Shown here in pieces: positions 1 through 8,115 of a stretch of DNA of 32,171 bases; positions within the stretch are counted from its first letter, which is position 1; every line of letters begins with the position of its first letter. Below the pieces are notes generated by a model. That model was not told the DNA's origin, ran no database searches, and saw only the letters and a list, made by a program, of their open reading frames with translations. The position numbers and the translations under genes were made by a program. This DNA is from Streptacidiphilus melanogenes (GTDB lineage: Bacteria > Actinomycetota > Actinomycetes > Streptomycetales > Streptomycetaceae). Location: positions 1 to 32,171 of the forward strand of contig NZ_BBPP01000064.1 in the NCBI RefSeq assembly GCF_000787835.1. Direction: 5' to 3'.

Positions 1-1
1 C

Positions 2-844
2 GGGGGGCGCGGCGCGGGCCGCCCGACCGGCGCCCGCACGGCAGAGAGCCGCGCGGGCGGGAGCGGGCGGCCGTGGGCGCTGTTCGTGCCCGCCGTCATC
101 GGCCTCGCCTTCCTGGTGCTGCCCTTCGTCGGCCTGCTCGTCCGTGCGCCCTGGCGTTCCATGCCGGAGCTGCTGAGCGGCGACGTCGTCTGGCCGGCGC
201 TGCGCCTCTCGCTCACCACGGCGACGGCCGCGACCGCCGTCTCGCTCGTCCTCGGCGTCCCGCTCGCCTGGCTGCTGGCCCGCACCGACTTCCCCGGACG
301 GCGGCTCGCCCGCACACTGGTGACCCTGCCGCTGGTGATGCCGCCCGTCGTCGGCGGCGTGGCGCTGCTGCTGGTGCTCGGCCGCAACGGCATCATCGGG
401 CGCTGGCTCGACAGCGCCTTCGGCATCACCCTCCCGTTCACCACGGCCGGGGTCGTCGTCGCCGAGGCGTTCGTCGCGATGCCGTTCCTCGTCCTCAGCG
501 TCGAGGGTGCGCTGCGCAGCGCCGACACCCGTTACGAGGAGGCCGCGTTGACGCTCGGCGCCTCGCGGTTCGAGGTGTTCCGCCGGGTCACCCTGCCGTT
601 GATCGCTCCCGGGGTCGGCGCGGGCGCGGTCCTGGCCTGGGCCCGCGCGCTGGGCGAGTTCGGCGCGACGATCACCTTCGCCGGCAACTTCCCCGGCACC
701 ACGCAGACGCTGCCGCTGGCCGTCTACCTCGAACTGCAGGACAGCCCCGACGCCGCCGTCGCCCTCAGCCTGGTGCTCCTCGCCGTCTCCCTCGCGGTCC
801 TGCTGGCGCTGCGCGGCCGCTGGACGACAGGAGCCCAGGCATGA
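2..844 (+). CDS. modB: Molybdate ABC transporter permease ModB (5' end outside window)
   Basis: Inner-membrane permease of a molybdate-type ABC importer. The frame is open to the left edge of the window, and an Arg/Gly-rich stretch leads into PWALFVPAVIGLAFL, so the true start is probably upstream and the entry is partial; a GTG at 86 is the only start inside the window. About five to six hydrophobic helices are visible. The cytoplasmic EAA loop that docks on the ATPase is present (EEAALTLGASRFEVFRRVTLP, then the conserved ALGEFGATITFAGN segment that is characteristic of ModB/CysT-type permeases). The stop overlaps the start of the ATPase gene (ATGA at 841-844), so the two are translationally coupled. 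The binding protein ModA is expected just upstream. Substrate could in principle be tungstate or sulfate; the GEFGATITFAGN signature and ModC partner favour molybdate. Confidence 0.9.
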   Translation, partial: GGRGAGRPTGARTAESRAGGSGRPWALFVPAVIGLAFLVLPFVGLLVRAPWRSMPELLSGDVVWPALRLSLTTATAATAVSLVLGVPLAWLLARTDFPGRRLARTLVTLPLVMPPVVGGVALLLVLGRNGIIGRWLDSAFGITLPFTTAGVVVAEAFVAMPFLVLSVEGALRSADTRYEEAALTLGASRFEVFRRVTLPLIAPGVGAGAVLAWARALGEFGATITFAGNFPGTTQTLPLAVYLELQDSPDAAVALSLVLLAVSLAVLLALRGRWTTGAQA

Positions 845-2100
845 CCACCCAACCGCCGCCGCCCGAGCCCGCGTCGGGCGCCGCGGCCGACCCGGGCAGC
901 GCGGCCGACCCGGGCACCGCTGCTGCGCCGGTCACCGACCCGATGCGCGAAGCCGGGCCGGTCGCGTGGGGGGAGGCCCTGCCGGTCGGCGGGCCCGTTC
1001 CGGAGGGGCCGCCTGCGCGGTCCGGCGCCGGGTCAGGGACCGGCGCGTCGGCGCTGGACGCGCGGTTGGTCGTCGACCGCGGCTCCTTCTCGCTCGATCT
1101 CCGGCTCACGGCCGCCTCCGGGGAGGTCGTCGCGCTGCTCGGCCCCAACGGCGCGGGCAAGACCACCGCGCTGCGAGCCCTCGCGGGTCTCACCCGACTG
1201 ACGGACGGTCACCTCTGCCTGGACGGCACGCTCCTGGAGGACCCGGGCGCCCGCGTGTGCGTGCCGACCGAGCGTCGGCCCGTCGGCGTCGTGTTCCAGG
1301 ACTATCTCCTCTTCCCGCACATGTCCGCGCTCGACAACGTCGCCTTCGGCCTGCGCGCGCACGGACAGGCCAAGGCCGAGGCCCGGGCCCACGCGTACGA
1401 GTGGCTCGAGCGCGTCGGCATCGCCGACCTCGCCCGCTCGCGTCCCCGGGCCCTCTCGGGCGGTCAGGCGCAGCGCGTCGCCCTGGCCCGCGCGCTCGCG
1501 CCCCGCCCGCGCCTGCTGCTGCTCGACGAGCCCATGGCCGCGCTCGACGCCCGCACCCGCCTGGAGGTCCGCACGACGTTGCGCCGCCACCTGGCCGCGT
1601 TCGAGGCGGTCGCCGTCCTGGTCACCCACGACCCGCTCGACGCCATGGTCCTGGCGGACCGTCTGGTTGTCCTGGAGGACGGCCGCGCCGTCCAGGAGGG
1701 CGCGCCCGCGGACATCGCCCGCCACCCGCGCAGCGACTACATCGCCCGCCTGGTCGGCCTGAACCTCTTCCGCGGCACCGCGACCGGCCATGACGTCGCC
1801 CTTGACGCGGGCCCGTCCCTCGCCGTCGCGGACGCCGCCGAGGGCCCCGTCTTCGCCGCCTTCCCGCCTGCGGCGGTCACCGTCCACCGGGCACGCCCGG
1901 ACACCAGTGCGCGCAACCAGTGGCCGGTCACCGTGATCGGCATGGAACGACACGGCGACCAGGTCCGCCTCGACCTCTCCGGCCCGCTCCGCCTCACCGC
2001 CGACCTCACCCCGGCTGCGGTCGCCGACCTCGCCCTTCACGAGGGCAGCGAGGTCTGGGCCGCCGTCAAGGCCTCCCAGACCCGCGCCTACCCGGCCTAG
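841..2100 (+). CDS. modC: Molybdate ABC transporter ATP-binding protein ModC
   Basis: Cytoplasmic ATPase that powers molybdate uptake together with ModB. ATG overlaps the modB stop in ATGA. The 419-residue protein starts with an unusual Pro/Ala/Gly-rich low-complexity extension of about 75 residues, absent from typical ModC, then a complete nucleotide-binding domain: Walker A GPNGAGKT (101-108), Q-loop VVFQDYLLFPHMSALDN, signature LSGGQ (205-209), Walker B LLLLDEP (D229, E230) and H-loop VTHD (H263). The last ~110 residues resemble a degenerate TOBE/MOP molybdate-binding domain (NLFRGTA ... VWAAVKASQTRAYPA). The gene is the last of the operon; the next transcription signal begins about 20 bases after its stop. 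Confidence 0.93.
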   Translation: MTTQPPPPEPASGAAADPGSAADPGTAAAPVTDPMREAGPVAWGEALPVGGPVPEGPPARSGAGSGTGASALDARLVVDRGSFSLDLRLTAASGEVVALLGPNGAGKTTALRALAGLTRLTDGHLCLDGTLLEDPGARVCVPTERRPVGVVFQDYLLFPHMSALDNVAFGLRAHGQAKAEARAHAYEWLERVGIADLARSRPRALSGGQAQRVALARALAPRPRLLLLDEPMAALDARTRLEVRTTLRRHLAAFEAVAVLVTHDPLDAMVLADRLVVLEDGRAVQEGAPADIARHPRSDYIARLVGLNLFRGTATGHDVALDAGPSLAVADAAEGPVFAAFPPAAVTVHRARPDTSARNQWPVTVIGMERHGDQVRLDLSGPLRLTADLTPAAVADLALHEGSEVWAAVKASQTRAYPA

Positions 2101-2120
2101 GGCTCGCGGCTCTGCTCGGG

Positions 2121-2126
2121 TAGGGT
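2121..2126 (+). promoter_or_regulatory. -10 box of a leaderless promoter for the EamA leader
   Basis: TAGGGT fits the actinobacterial TANNNT -10. Exactly seven bases separate it from a GTG at 2134, the spacing expected if transcription starts on the GTG itself. No good -35 hexamer is seen. Confidence 0.5.
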
Positions 2127-2133
2127 CGGGGGC

Positions 2134-2178
2134 GTGAACCTCTACTGGCACGCCGTTCTGCCCCCGCTCTGCGCCTGA
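2134..2178 (+). CDS. Putative leader peptide upstream of EamA exporter
   Basis: A 14-codon frame, GTG to TGA, reads MNLYWHAVLPPLCA. It has no Shine-Dalgarno but sits exactly at the predicted transcription start of the promoter at 2121, so it would be a leaderless micro-ORF. It contains Tyr-Trp-His, a Pro-Pro pair and a penultimate Cys codon, the kind of composition found in ribosome-stalling leader peptides. Its stop codon overlaps the 5' arm of a 10-bp inverted repeat (2178-2187 with 2244-2253), and the exporter gene starts 123 bases further on. I infer a cis-regulatory role; the effector (amino acid, drug or other) is unknown. Confidence 0.5.
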   Translation: MNLYWHAVLPPLCA

Positions 2179-2253
2179 ACGGGCGCATCTGCTGACGGTC
2201 TGATCTCGAAGCCCACCCCGGCGAAGGCCCGGGTGCCGTGGCGTGCGCCCGTT
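2178..2253 (+). promoter_or_regulatory. Leader RNA stem between leader peptide and EamA gene
   Basis: AACGGGCGCA at 2178-2187 is perfectly complementary to TGCGCCCGTT at 2244-2253, closing a 56-nt loop that itself can form a CACCC/GGGTG hairpin (2214-2218 with 2231-2235). The stem begins at the stop codon of the leader peptide, so a ribosome paused on the leader would block it. It could be a translational or transcriptional attenuator; no U-tract follows. Confidence 0.5.
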
Positions 2254-2300
2254 GCGAACCCGATTCCCTGAACGGTTCTCGACAACGGAAGTTCACGACT

Positions 2301-3266
2301 GTGCCGAACCGCACGACGATCTCTTCTTCTTCCTCTTCCTCTGCGATCCCCGTTGCCCCGGCGGACCGTCCCGACCTGCTGCGCGGGCCCGCGCCGATTC
2401 TGCTGACGTCCGTGCTCTGGGGCACGACCGGGACGGCGGCCTCCTTCGCGCCGGCCGGGGCGTCGCCCGTCGCGGTCGGGGCGGCGGGGCTGGTGCTCGG
2501 CGGGCTGCTGCTCCTGCTGTCCAGCCGCGGCGCGCGGACCCTGCCGCGTCGGTGCAGCCGGGCCGAGCGCCGGCTGCTGGCGCTGGGCGCGGTCGCCGTG
2601 GTCGGCTACCCGCTCAGCTTCTACCCGGCCGTGGCGCGCTCCGGCGTCGCCGTGTCGACGGTGGTCGCCCTCGGCAGCGCACCGGTCTTCACCGGGCTGC
2701 TGGCCTGGCTGACCGGGCAGGCACGGCCGACCGGGCGCTGGGGCCTCGCCACAGCCGCGGCCGTCCTCGGCTGCACCTTCCTGGTCCTCGGACCCGACCT
2801 CACCGCCGGAGCCGCGCCGGTGGATCTGCTCGGCGTCGCACTCGCCGCCGTCTCCGGCCTGTCGTACGCGGTCTACACCCTCGTCGGCGGCAGGCTGATC
2901 TCACACGGCCACGACTCGGGGGCGGTGCTCGGCACGATGTTCGGCGGCGCGGCGCTGCTGGTGCTGCCCGTCCTGCTGGGCACCGGCTTCTTCTGGTTGG
3001 CCACGCCGCGCGGCGCGGCGGTGGTGCTGCATCTCGCGGTGATCACCACCTTTCTCGCCTACCGGTTCTTCGGCTACGGCCTGCGGCGGACCAGCGCGCA
3101 GGTGGCCACGACCCTGACGCTGGCCGAACCGGCGGTCGCAGCCGTGCTGGGCGTCGTGGTGGTGGGCGAGCGGCTGCCGCTGGTCTCCTGGTGCGGCCTT
3201 GCGGTGCTGGCCGTCGCCCTCGCGTTCCTGGTCGTCCCGGCACGGGCGTCCCACGCGGGGCGCTGA
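2301..3266 (+). CDS. EamA/DMT-family exporter
   Basis: Ten-helix membrane transporter of the drug/metabolite superfamily, probably an exporter of amino acids or small metabolites. I chose GTG 2301 (321 residues) because GGAAG lies nine bases upstream; an ATG/GTG further upstream would run through the leader-RNA stem. Two EamA repeats are visible: repeat one starts at LLTSVLWGTTGTAASFAP, and repeat two at VALAAVSGLSYAVYTLVGGRLI and ends with LTLAEPAVAAVLGVVVVGERLP, the conserved end-of-repeat motif in which a proline helix precedes G-E. The N-terminus carries an odd run of seven serines coded by a T/C-rich tract just after the start. The gene stands alone, with a leader peptide and RNA stem in front, suggesting attenuation-type control. 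Substrate cannot be told from sequence. Confidence 0.88.
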   Translation: MPNRTTISSSSSSSAIPVAPADRPDLLRGPAPILLTSVLWGTTGTAASFAPAGASPVAVGAAGLVLGGLLLLLSSRGARTLPRRCSRAERRLLALGAVAVVGYPLSFYPAVARSGVAVSTVVALGSAPVFTGLLAWLTGQARPTGRWGLATAAAVLGCTFLVLGPDLTAGAAPVDLLGVALAAVSGLSYAVYTLVGGRLISHGHDSGAVLGTMFGGAALLVLPVLLGTGFFWLATPRGAAVVLHLAVITTFLAYRFFGYGLRRTSAQVATTLTLAEPAVAAVLGVVVVGERLPLVSWCGLAVLAVALAFLVVPARASHAGR

Positions 3267-3269
3267 CGC

Positions 3270-3288
3270 CTCCCGCGCGGCTCGGGAG
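3270..3288 (+). terminator. Hairpin after EamA gene
   Basis: CTCCCG (3270-3275) pairs with CGGGAG (3283-3288) across a seven-base loop, starting three bases after the exporter stop. A second hairpin, GGACCGG/CCGGTCC (3298-3304 with 3319-3325), follows. There is no T-run, as is usual for high-GC actinobacterial terminators. Confidence 0.45.
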
Positions 3289-3394
3289 AACCCGCGTGGA
3301 CCGGCGCGCCGCCACGCACCGGTCCGCATCGCGTCCCAGGATGGACCGCAGACGAACCGAGCGGTGATGCGGATCCCACGGAGGGGCGCGGCAC

Positions 3395-4420
3395 ATGGGT
3401 GTGCGGGAACGACTGCGGGACCGAGTGTGGGCCCGGCCGGTGTCGCCGACGCGACCGGCCGCGCCCCGGGCACGGCTCATGACCGGGGCCGCGGTGGCGT
3501 TGGCCGCCGCCCTGATGGCGGCCTGCGGGAGCGGGAGCACCGCCGCGTCCAGCACCCCTGCGTCCGGAAGCCCGGTGTCCGGGGGCCCCGGCAGCTCCGG
3601 GGCGGCGGCCGTGGCCGCGTCGCCCAGTGGAACCGGCGTCGGCGGCGGTACGCCCGGCACCTCCGGTGAGGCGGTCGTCCGCGCCCTCCCCTCACCCTCC
3701 GCATGGAAGCAGGAACGGCTCACCCGGGCCGTCTCCGCCCACGGCGGGAAGACGGCCACCGCGCCCGCCAACCAGATCACCGCGCGCGTCGGCGCGATCT
3801 TCGCGCACAGCGGCACCGGCGACCACTTCTGCACCGGCAGCGTCGTGCAGAGTGCGGGCCAGAGCATGGTGGTGACGGCCGCGCACTGTGTCCACGGCGG
3901 CAAGGGCGGGAGCTACAACACCGACATCGTCTTCGTGCCCGGCTACCGCGACGGCACCGAGCCGCAGGGCGAGTGGCCGATCCGCAGCATCGTGGTCGAC
4001 CAGCGCTGGATCGACTCCACCGACCCCGACCTGGACGTGGCCTTCCTCGTGCTGGGCACCGTCGACGGGAGGACCATCGCCTCCGTGCTCGGCGGCAACA
4101 AGCTGGGCGTCAACGTCGGCTTCGGACGCACCGTCGCGCTGACCGGCTACCCCGCGAACGCGGGCGAGCCGATCGCCTGCTTCAACACCACGACGCAGCA
4201 GAGCGCCTACCAGATGAAGATCTCCTGCCCGTCCTTCCCCGGAGGCACCAGCGGCAGCCCGTGGCTCACCGGCTTCGACCGCGCGACCCGCACCGGCACG
4301 GTCATCGGCGTCATCGGCGGCTACCAGCAGGGCGGGGACACCCCGGACATCTCCTACAGCCCGTACTTCGACGACGACGTGCTCGCCCTCTACAACCGGG
4401 CCGTCGCGGAAGGCGGTTGA
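3395..4420 (+). CDS. Secreted trypsin-like serine protease, probable lipoprotein
   Basis: Exported S1-type serine protease of 341 residues. ATG 3395 is preceded by GGAGGGG with eight bases of spacing. An Arg-rich N-region is followed by a hydrophobic segment ending in a lipobox, LMAAC, so the mature protein is probably lipid-anchored, then a Ser/Gly/Pro-rich tether of ~55 residues. The catalytic triad is visible: H164 in VVTAAHC, D214 in DLDVAFLVL and S286 in GGTSGSPW. Cys pairs FC...AAHC and ACF...ISC fit the usual trypsin-fold disulfides. The C-terminus ([23 protein letters not shown]) matches almost block for block the protease encoded on the other strand at 8116-9003, so the two are paralogues. 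Specificity and physiological target are unknown. Confidence 0.88.
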   Translation: MGVRERLRDRVWARPVSPTRPAAPRARLMTGAAVALAAALMAACGSGSTAASSTPASGSPVSGGPGSSGAAAVAASPSGTGVGGGTPGTSGEAVVRALPSPSAWKQERLTRAVSAHGGKTATAPANQITARVGAIFAHSGTGDHFCTGSVVQSAGQSMVVTAAHCVHGGKGGSYNTDIVFVPGYRDGTEPQGEWPIRSIVVDQRWIDSTDPDLDVAFLVLGTVDGRTIASVLGGNKLGVNVGFGRTVALTGYPANAGEPIACFNTTTQQSAYQMKISCPSFPGGTSGSPWLTGFDRATRTGTVIGVIGGYQQGGDTPDISYSPYFDDDVLALYNRAVAEGG

Positions 4421-4443
4421 TCCCGAGCGGGAAAGGGCGGGCC

Positions 4444-4845
4444 TCAGCCCCCGGGGCGGCGCGCGTACACCTCGATCTCGATCCTCATCCGCTCGTCGGC
4501 CAGGCCGCACACCATCATCGTCGCGGCCGGCCGCACCTCGCCGAAGCAGCGGCACAGGACCGGCCAGCAGGGCTCGAAGTCGGCCCGGTCGGGCAGGAGG
4601 TAGCGCACCCGCACCACGTCGGCGAAGGTGCAGCCGGCCTCCGCCAGCGCCGCGCCGATGTTGCGCAGGCACTGCTCGGCCTGCTCCACGACGTCGTCGG
4701 AGATGGTCATGGCGGCGTAGTCGTAGCCGGTCGTGCCGGAGACGTGCACCCAGTCGCCGTCGACGACCGCGCGGGCGTAGCCGATCTGCTCCTCGAAGGT
4801 CGAGCCGCTGAGGATCGAACGTCGCTCCCTGATGCTCCCTGTCAT
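4444..4845 (-). CDS. RidA/YjgF-YER057c-UK114 family protein
   Basis: Small (133 residues) Rid-family protein. RidA proteins hydrolyse reactive enamine/imine intermediates in amino-acid metabolism; other Rid subfamilies act in catabolic routes. Visible family features are GYARAVVDGDWVHVSGTTG near the N-terminus, the QAEQCLRNIGAALAEAG helix, VVRVRYLLPD, and the C-terminal RIEIEVYARRP. The Arg in RIEIEVYA matches the carboxylate-binding arginine of this family. The ATG at 4845 has no Shine-Dalgarno but lies seven bases after a TAGCGT -10 box, so it is probably leaderless. It is divergent from a LysR-type gene 72 bases away, the classical layout in which the regulator controls its neighbour. It converges with the protease gene with a 23-base gap. 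Confidence 0.88.
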   Translation of the reverse strand: MTGSIRERRSILSGSTFEEQIGYARAVVDGDWVHVSGTTGYDYAAMTISDDVVEQAEQCLRNIGAALAEAGCTFADVVRVRYLLPDRADFEPCWPVLCRCFGEVRPAATMMVCGLADERMRIEIEVYARRPGG

Positions 4846-4852
4846 GAGCCGA

Positions 4853-4917
4853 ACGCTAGGCGAGCTGCGGTGATACGTCCAATACGCATGGGGGCAGGAC
4901 CTGATATCCCTAGGCGT
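4853..4917. promoter_or_regulatory. Overlapping divergent promoters of RidA and LysR genes
   Basis: On the minus strand TTGGAC (4882-4877) is 18 bases from TAGCGT (4858-4853), which is seven bases from the RidA ATG. On the plus strand TATCCC (4905-4910) is seven bases from the LysR ATG at 4918. ATACG repeats at 4873 and 4882, the latter (ATACGC) inverted as GCGTAT at 4914-4919, and GATATC at 4903-4908, are candidate LysR contacts. Confidence 0.5.
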
Positions 4918-5838
4918 ATGCAGCGTCCCGAACTTCCGCTCCCGCAGCTGCACGCGTTCGTCGTGCTCGCCGAGGAACTCCACTTCGGCCGCGCGGCGGC
5001 CCGGCTGGGGATCGCCCAGCCGCCGCTCAGCCAGCAGATCCGCCGCCTGGAGGAGAAGGTCGGCCATCCGCTGTTCCACCGCGATCCGGGACGCGTCACG
5101 CTCACCCCCGCCGGGCGCGAGCTGCTGCCCGCCGCGCAGCGGGCCCTCGCCGAACTCGCCGAGGGCCTGGCCGCCGCCCGCGACGCGGGCAGCGGTGAGG
5201 CCGGACGGCTCCGGATCGGCTTCGCCGCCTCGCTCGCCCTGACCGTCCTGCCGGGGCTGCTGCGCGCGTACCGGGAGCGCTTCCCTCACGTGCGGCTCGA
5301 CATCCGCGAGATGACCAGCTCCCCGCAGCTGACCGCGCTGCGCGAGGGCGGCATCGATATCGGCCTGCTGCGTGAACCCCCGGACGACGAGCCGGAGTTC
5401 GGCTTTCGCGTGGTGCTGCGCGAGCCCTTCGTGGCGGTGCTTTCGAGCGGGCATCCGCTTGCGGCCCAGCGCACGGTTCCGCTCGCGCGGCTGGCCGACG
5501 CGCCGTTCGTGCTGCTGCCCCGCTCCGTCGGACCGCAGCTCCACGACCGGATCGTCGGGCTCTGCGAGCAGGCCGGATTCACCCCGCGGGTCGTCCAACG
5601 CGCCGTCGAGTGGCAGACGCTGTGCGCCCTCGTCCAGGCGGGGCTGGGCGTCACCCTCGCCCCGGCAAGCATCCGCCGCATCCGCCTGGACGGCGTCGTC
5701 CACCGCCCGATCACGCCGGGCGACGCGCGCACCCGCGTGGCCGTCGCCTGGCGCCGCGCCGACCGCAACCCGCTGGTCGCCAACCTCCTGTCGTCCCTCG
5801 ACGACTGGCTGCCGGGCGACCGGCCGGGCCAAGGCTAG
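4918..5838 (+). CDS. LysR-family transcriptional regulator
   Basis: DNA-binding regulator of 306 residues, usual LTTR length. The N-terminal winged helix-turn-helix is complete: [38 protein letters not shown] and [22 protein letters not shown]. The effector-binding domain begins near LRIGFAAS (about residue 98), with DIGLLREPP and [14 protein letters not shown] as family landmarks. ATG 4918 has no Shine-Dalgarno and sits seven bases after a -10-like TATCCC, so I take it as a leaderless start. Being divergent from the RidA gene with overlapping promoters, it most likely represses itself and regulates the RidA gene; effector unknown. Its TAG stop overlaps the TAG of the convergent acyl-CoA synthetase gene inside the palindrome CTAG. 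Confidence 0.93.
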   Translation: MQRPELPLPQLHAFVVLAEELHFGRAAARLGIAQPPLSQQIRRLEEKVGHPLFHRDPGRVTLTPAGRELLPAAQRALAELAEGLAAARDAGSGEAGRLRIGFAASLALTVLPGLLRAYRERFPHVRLDIREMTSSPQLTALREGGIDIGLLREPPDDEPEFGFRVVLREPFVAVLSSGHPLAAQRTVPLARLADAPFVLLPRSVGPQLHDRIVGLCEQAGFTPRVVQRAVEWQTLCALVQAGLGVTLAPASIRRIRLDGVVHRPITPGDARTRVAVAWRRADRNPLVANLLSSLDDWLPGDRPGQG

Positions 5839-7475
5839 AGCCCGAGCAGCCGACGGGACTCCTCGCGCATCTCCACCTTGCGGATCTTGCCGGTGACGGT
5901 CATCGGGAAGGCGTCCACCAGGTGCACGTAGCGCGGGACCTTGTAGTGGGCGAGCTTGCCCGAGCAGAACGCGCGGAGCTGCTCCACCGTCAGCTCCGGC
6001 GCGCCCGGGCGGAGTTTGACCCAGGCCATGAGCTCCTCGCCGTAGCGCTCGTCGGGCACGCCGATCACCTGGACGTCCTCGATGTCCGGGTGGGTGTAGA
6101 GGAACTCCTCGACCTCGCGCGGGTAGACGTTCTCGCCGCCGCGGATCACCATGTCCTTGATCCGGCCGACGATCGAGACGTAGCCGTCCGCGGCCATCTC
6201 GGCCAGGTCCCCGGTGTGCATCCAGCCGTCCGCGTCGACGGCCTCGGCGGTGCGCTCCGGCTCGTTCCAGTAACCGATCATCACCGAGTAGCCGCGGGTG
6301 CACAGTTCGCCCGGCGTGCCGACCGGGACCGTCGCGCCGGACTCCGGGTGGACGACCTTGACCTCGACGTGGGGGTGGACCCGGCCCACCGTCGCCACCC
6401 GGTGCTCCAGCGAGTCGTCGGGGCGGGTCTGCGTGGAGACGGGGGAGGTCTCGGTCATGCCGTAGGCGATGGTCACCTCCGCCATGCCCATCTCGGCCAT
6501 CACCCGCTTCATCACCTCCACCGGGCACGGCGAACCGGCCATCACGCCGGTGCGCAGCGTGGACAGGTCCCAGCGGCCCGGGTGGGCCTCCAACTGGCCG
6601 AGTTCGGCGATGAACATCGTCGGCACGCCGTACAGCACCGTGCAACGCTCCGCCTCGACGGCGTCCAGCGCGTCGACCGGGTCGAACAGCGCGCCGGGCA
6701 CGACGATGCACGAACCGTGTGAGGTGGCGCCCAGGTTGGCCATCACCATGCCGAAGCAGTGGTAGAAGGGCACCGGCACGCAGACCCGGTCCCGCTCCGT
6801 CCAGCCCTGCACCTCGGCCACCTGGAAGCCGTTGCCGAGGATGTTGCGGTGCGAGAGCGTCGCGCCCTTGGGGCGGCCCGTCGTTCCCGAGGTGTACTGG
6901 ATGTTGGCCGCGTCGTCCGGGGACAGGCCCGCCTCGCGCTCGCGCAGCGCGGACAGCGGGACGTCGGCGCCGCCCTCGACCAGGGTGTCCCAGTCGGGCG
7001 TGCCGATGAACACCACCCGCTGAAGGTCCGGGCACTCGTCACGGACGGCCTGCACCAGCGCGACGTAGTCGCTGGTCTTCACGCGGGTGGCGGAGACGAG
7101 CAGCCGGGTGCCGGACTGCTGGAGCGCGTAGGCGATCTCGTGCCTGCGGTAGGCCGGGTTGAGGTTGACCAGGATCGCCCCGGCGCGCGCGGCGGCGTAC
7201 TGGGTCAGCACCCACTCCGCGCAGTTCGGCGACCAGATCCCGACCCGGTCGCCGACCTCGACCCCGGCGGCGAGCAGCCCCCGGGCCAGCTCGTCCACGG
7301 CGGCGTCGAACGCGGCGTAGCTCCAGCGGCGCCCGGTCGCGCGTTCCACCAGTGCGTCGTTGTCGGGGAACGCACGGGCGGTGCGGGCGAGGTCGGCGCT
7401 CACGGTGGCGTCCGGCAACGGCGGCGCGGACGCGCCTCGGCGGTGGGAGAGACCCGGATCGAGCTCGACGGACAT
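5835..7475 (-). CDS. AMP-binding fatty-acid/acyl-CoA synthetase
   Basis: Adenylate-forming enzyme of 546 residues that activates a carboxylic acid with ATP and ligates it to CoA. ATG 7475 has AGGGAG nine bases upstream; longer frames upstream lack homologous content. Motifs in order: P-loop [11 protein letters not shown] (194-204), [15 protein letters not shown], the hinge region [25 protein letters not shown], and the C-terminal catalytic lysine in TGKIRK (K530). The sequence resembles FadD/medium-to-long-chain acyl-CoA ligases of actinobacteria ([27 protein letters not shown]), but chain-length preference cannot be fixed. It converges on the LysR gene with overlapping stop codons and is divergent from a small unknown gene at 7694. 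The 200-base region upstream is less GC-rich than the rest and holds dyads that may be operators. Confidence 0.93.
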   Translation of the reverse strand: MSVELDPGLSHRRGASAPPLPDATVSADLARTARAFPDNDALVERATGRRWSYAAFDAAVDELARGLLAAGVEVGDRVGIWSPNCAEWVLTQYAAARAGAILVNLNPAYRRHEIAYALQQSGTRLLVSATRVKTSDYVALVQAVRDECPDLQRVVFIGTPDWDTLVEGGADVPLSALREREAGLSPDDAANIQYTSGTTGRPKGATLSHRNILGNGFQVAEVQGWTERDRVCVPVPFYHCFGMVMANLGATSHGSCIVVPGALFDPVDALDAVEAERCTVLYGVPTMFIAELGQLEAHPGRWDLSTLRTGVMAGSPCPVEVMKRVMAEMGMAEVTIAYGMTETSPVSTQTRPDDSLEHRVATVGRVHPHVEVKVVHPESGATVPVGTPGELCTRGYSVMIGYWNEPERTAEAVDADGWMHTGDLAEMAADGYVSIVGRIKDMVIRGGENVYPREVEEFLYTHPDIEDVQVIGVPDERYGEELMAWVKLRPGAPELTVEQLRAFCSGKLAHYKVPRYVHLVDAFPMTVTGKIRKVEMREESRRLLGL

Positions 7476-7629
7476 GGGTGAGGGCTCCCTGTTCACGACG
7501 GGTTTGATGGCTCGGAGCCTAGGGGAGTGGTGGGTTGGTGTCGACGGGTCCACGGACCGGAAGCGGACGGCGCGGTTCGTGATCAAGAAATGCGGAATGT
7601 GTGCGTATTCGTTGAAGGAATGCGCGTAC

Positions 7630-7642
7630 ATGCCAGAGGCAT
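7630..7642. promoter_or_regulatory. Dyad in the acyl-CoA synthetase / small gene intergenic region
   Basis: ATGCC-AGA-GGCAT is a perfect 5-bp dyad, flanked symmetrically by GCGC on both sides (7622-7625 and 7645-7648). It lies between the start of the synthetase gene and the start of the plus-strand gene at 7694, where a shared operator would be expected. Bound protein unknown. Confidence 0.35.
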
Positions 7643-7693
7643 TTGCGCCATGATGAGTCCACGAACCCTCGCCCTCTTTTTGGAGCCGTCGAC

Positions 7694-7990
7694 GTGGGAC
7701 GTCACGCAAACGAACCACTGCCGCCTCCGGCAGTGACGCGCACCCATCTGCGGGTGCTCTCCACACTCCTGGCCAGACACGCGGCTGAACTTCCCGACGA
7801 ACGCCTGCTCGACGCGTCCGCGCAGGACGCGGTAAGGCTGCTGGCCTGGTCCACCTCGGCCGCGGCGCTCGCGGCGGCGGCTCTGGCGGAAACCGATCCC
7901 CAGCAGGCCGTCCGGTACCGCAACCAGGTCCGCGACACCCTCGCCGAGGCCCACGCTCTCGCCTGGTATCCGGGCAGCGGCAATTCCTGA
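7694..7990 (+). CDS. Small protein of unknown function
   Basis: A 98-residue product that I do not recognise. GTG 7694 is chosen because GGAG lies eight bases upstream; an in-frame ATG at 7643 has no ribosome-binding site. The sequence looks largely alpha-helical and Ala-rich: [16 protein letters not shown], then [24 protein letters not shown] and [17 protein letters not shown]. There is no signal peptide, no cysteine and no long membrane helix. Codon use is like its neighbours, which supports it being real. The start codon sits inside a GACGT-GGG-ACGTC palindrome (7691-7703). It is divergent from the acyl-CoA synthetase and convergent with the second protease gene. Confidence 0.6.
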   Translation: MGRHANEPLPPPAVTRTHLRVLSTLLARHAAELPDERLLDASAQDAVRLLAWSTSAAALAAAALAETDPQQAVRYRNQVRDTLAEAHALAWYPGSGNS

Positions 7991-7997
7991 ACCGGGA

Positions 7998-8040
7998 GTT
8001 CGCGGAGTCTGCCGAGTTCGCGGCTTCGCGGAGTTCGCGG
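7998..8040. repeat. Three short GTTCGCGG direct repeats
   Basis: GTTCGCGG occurs at 7998, 8016 and 8033 (18- and 17-base periods) between two convergent genes, with a related CTTCGCGG at 8024. It is too short and too degenerate to be a CRISPR array; it is probably a slippage product or a structured 3' region. Confidence 0.5.
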
Positions 8041-8115
8041 GGCTCAGGAAGTCTCCCGGAGTTCACCCCTTCGAGTGCGCTCCGGCGGCGGCATTCCCGA
8101 AGACGCTCGGTGCTT

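Noticed and set aside
7991-8115. CRISPR-like array
   Set aside because: Repeats are only 8 bases with 9-10 base gaps and no cas genes.
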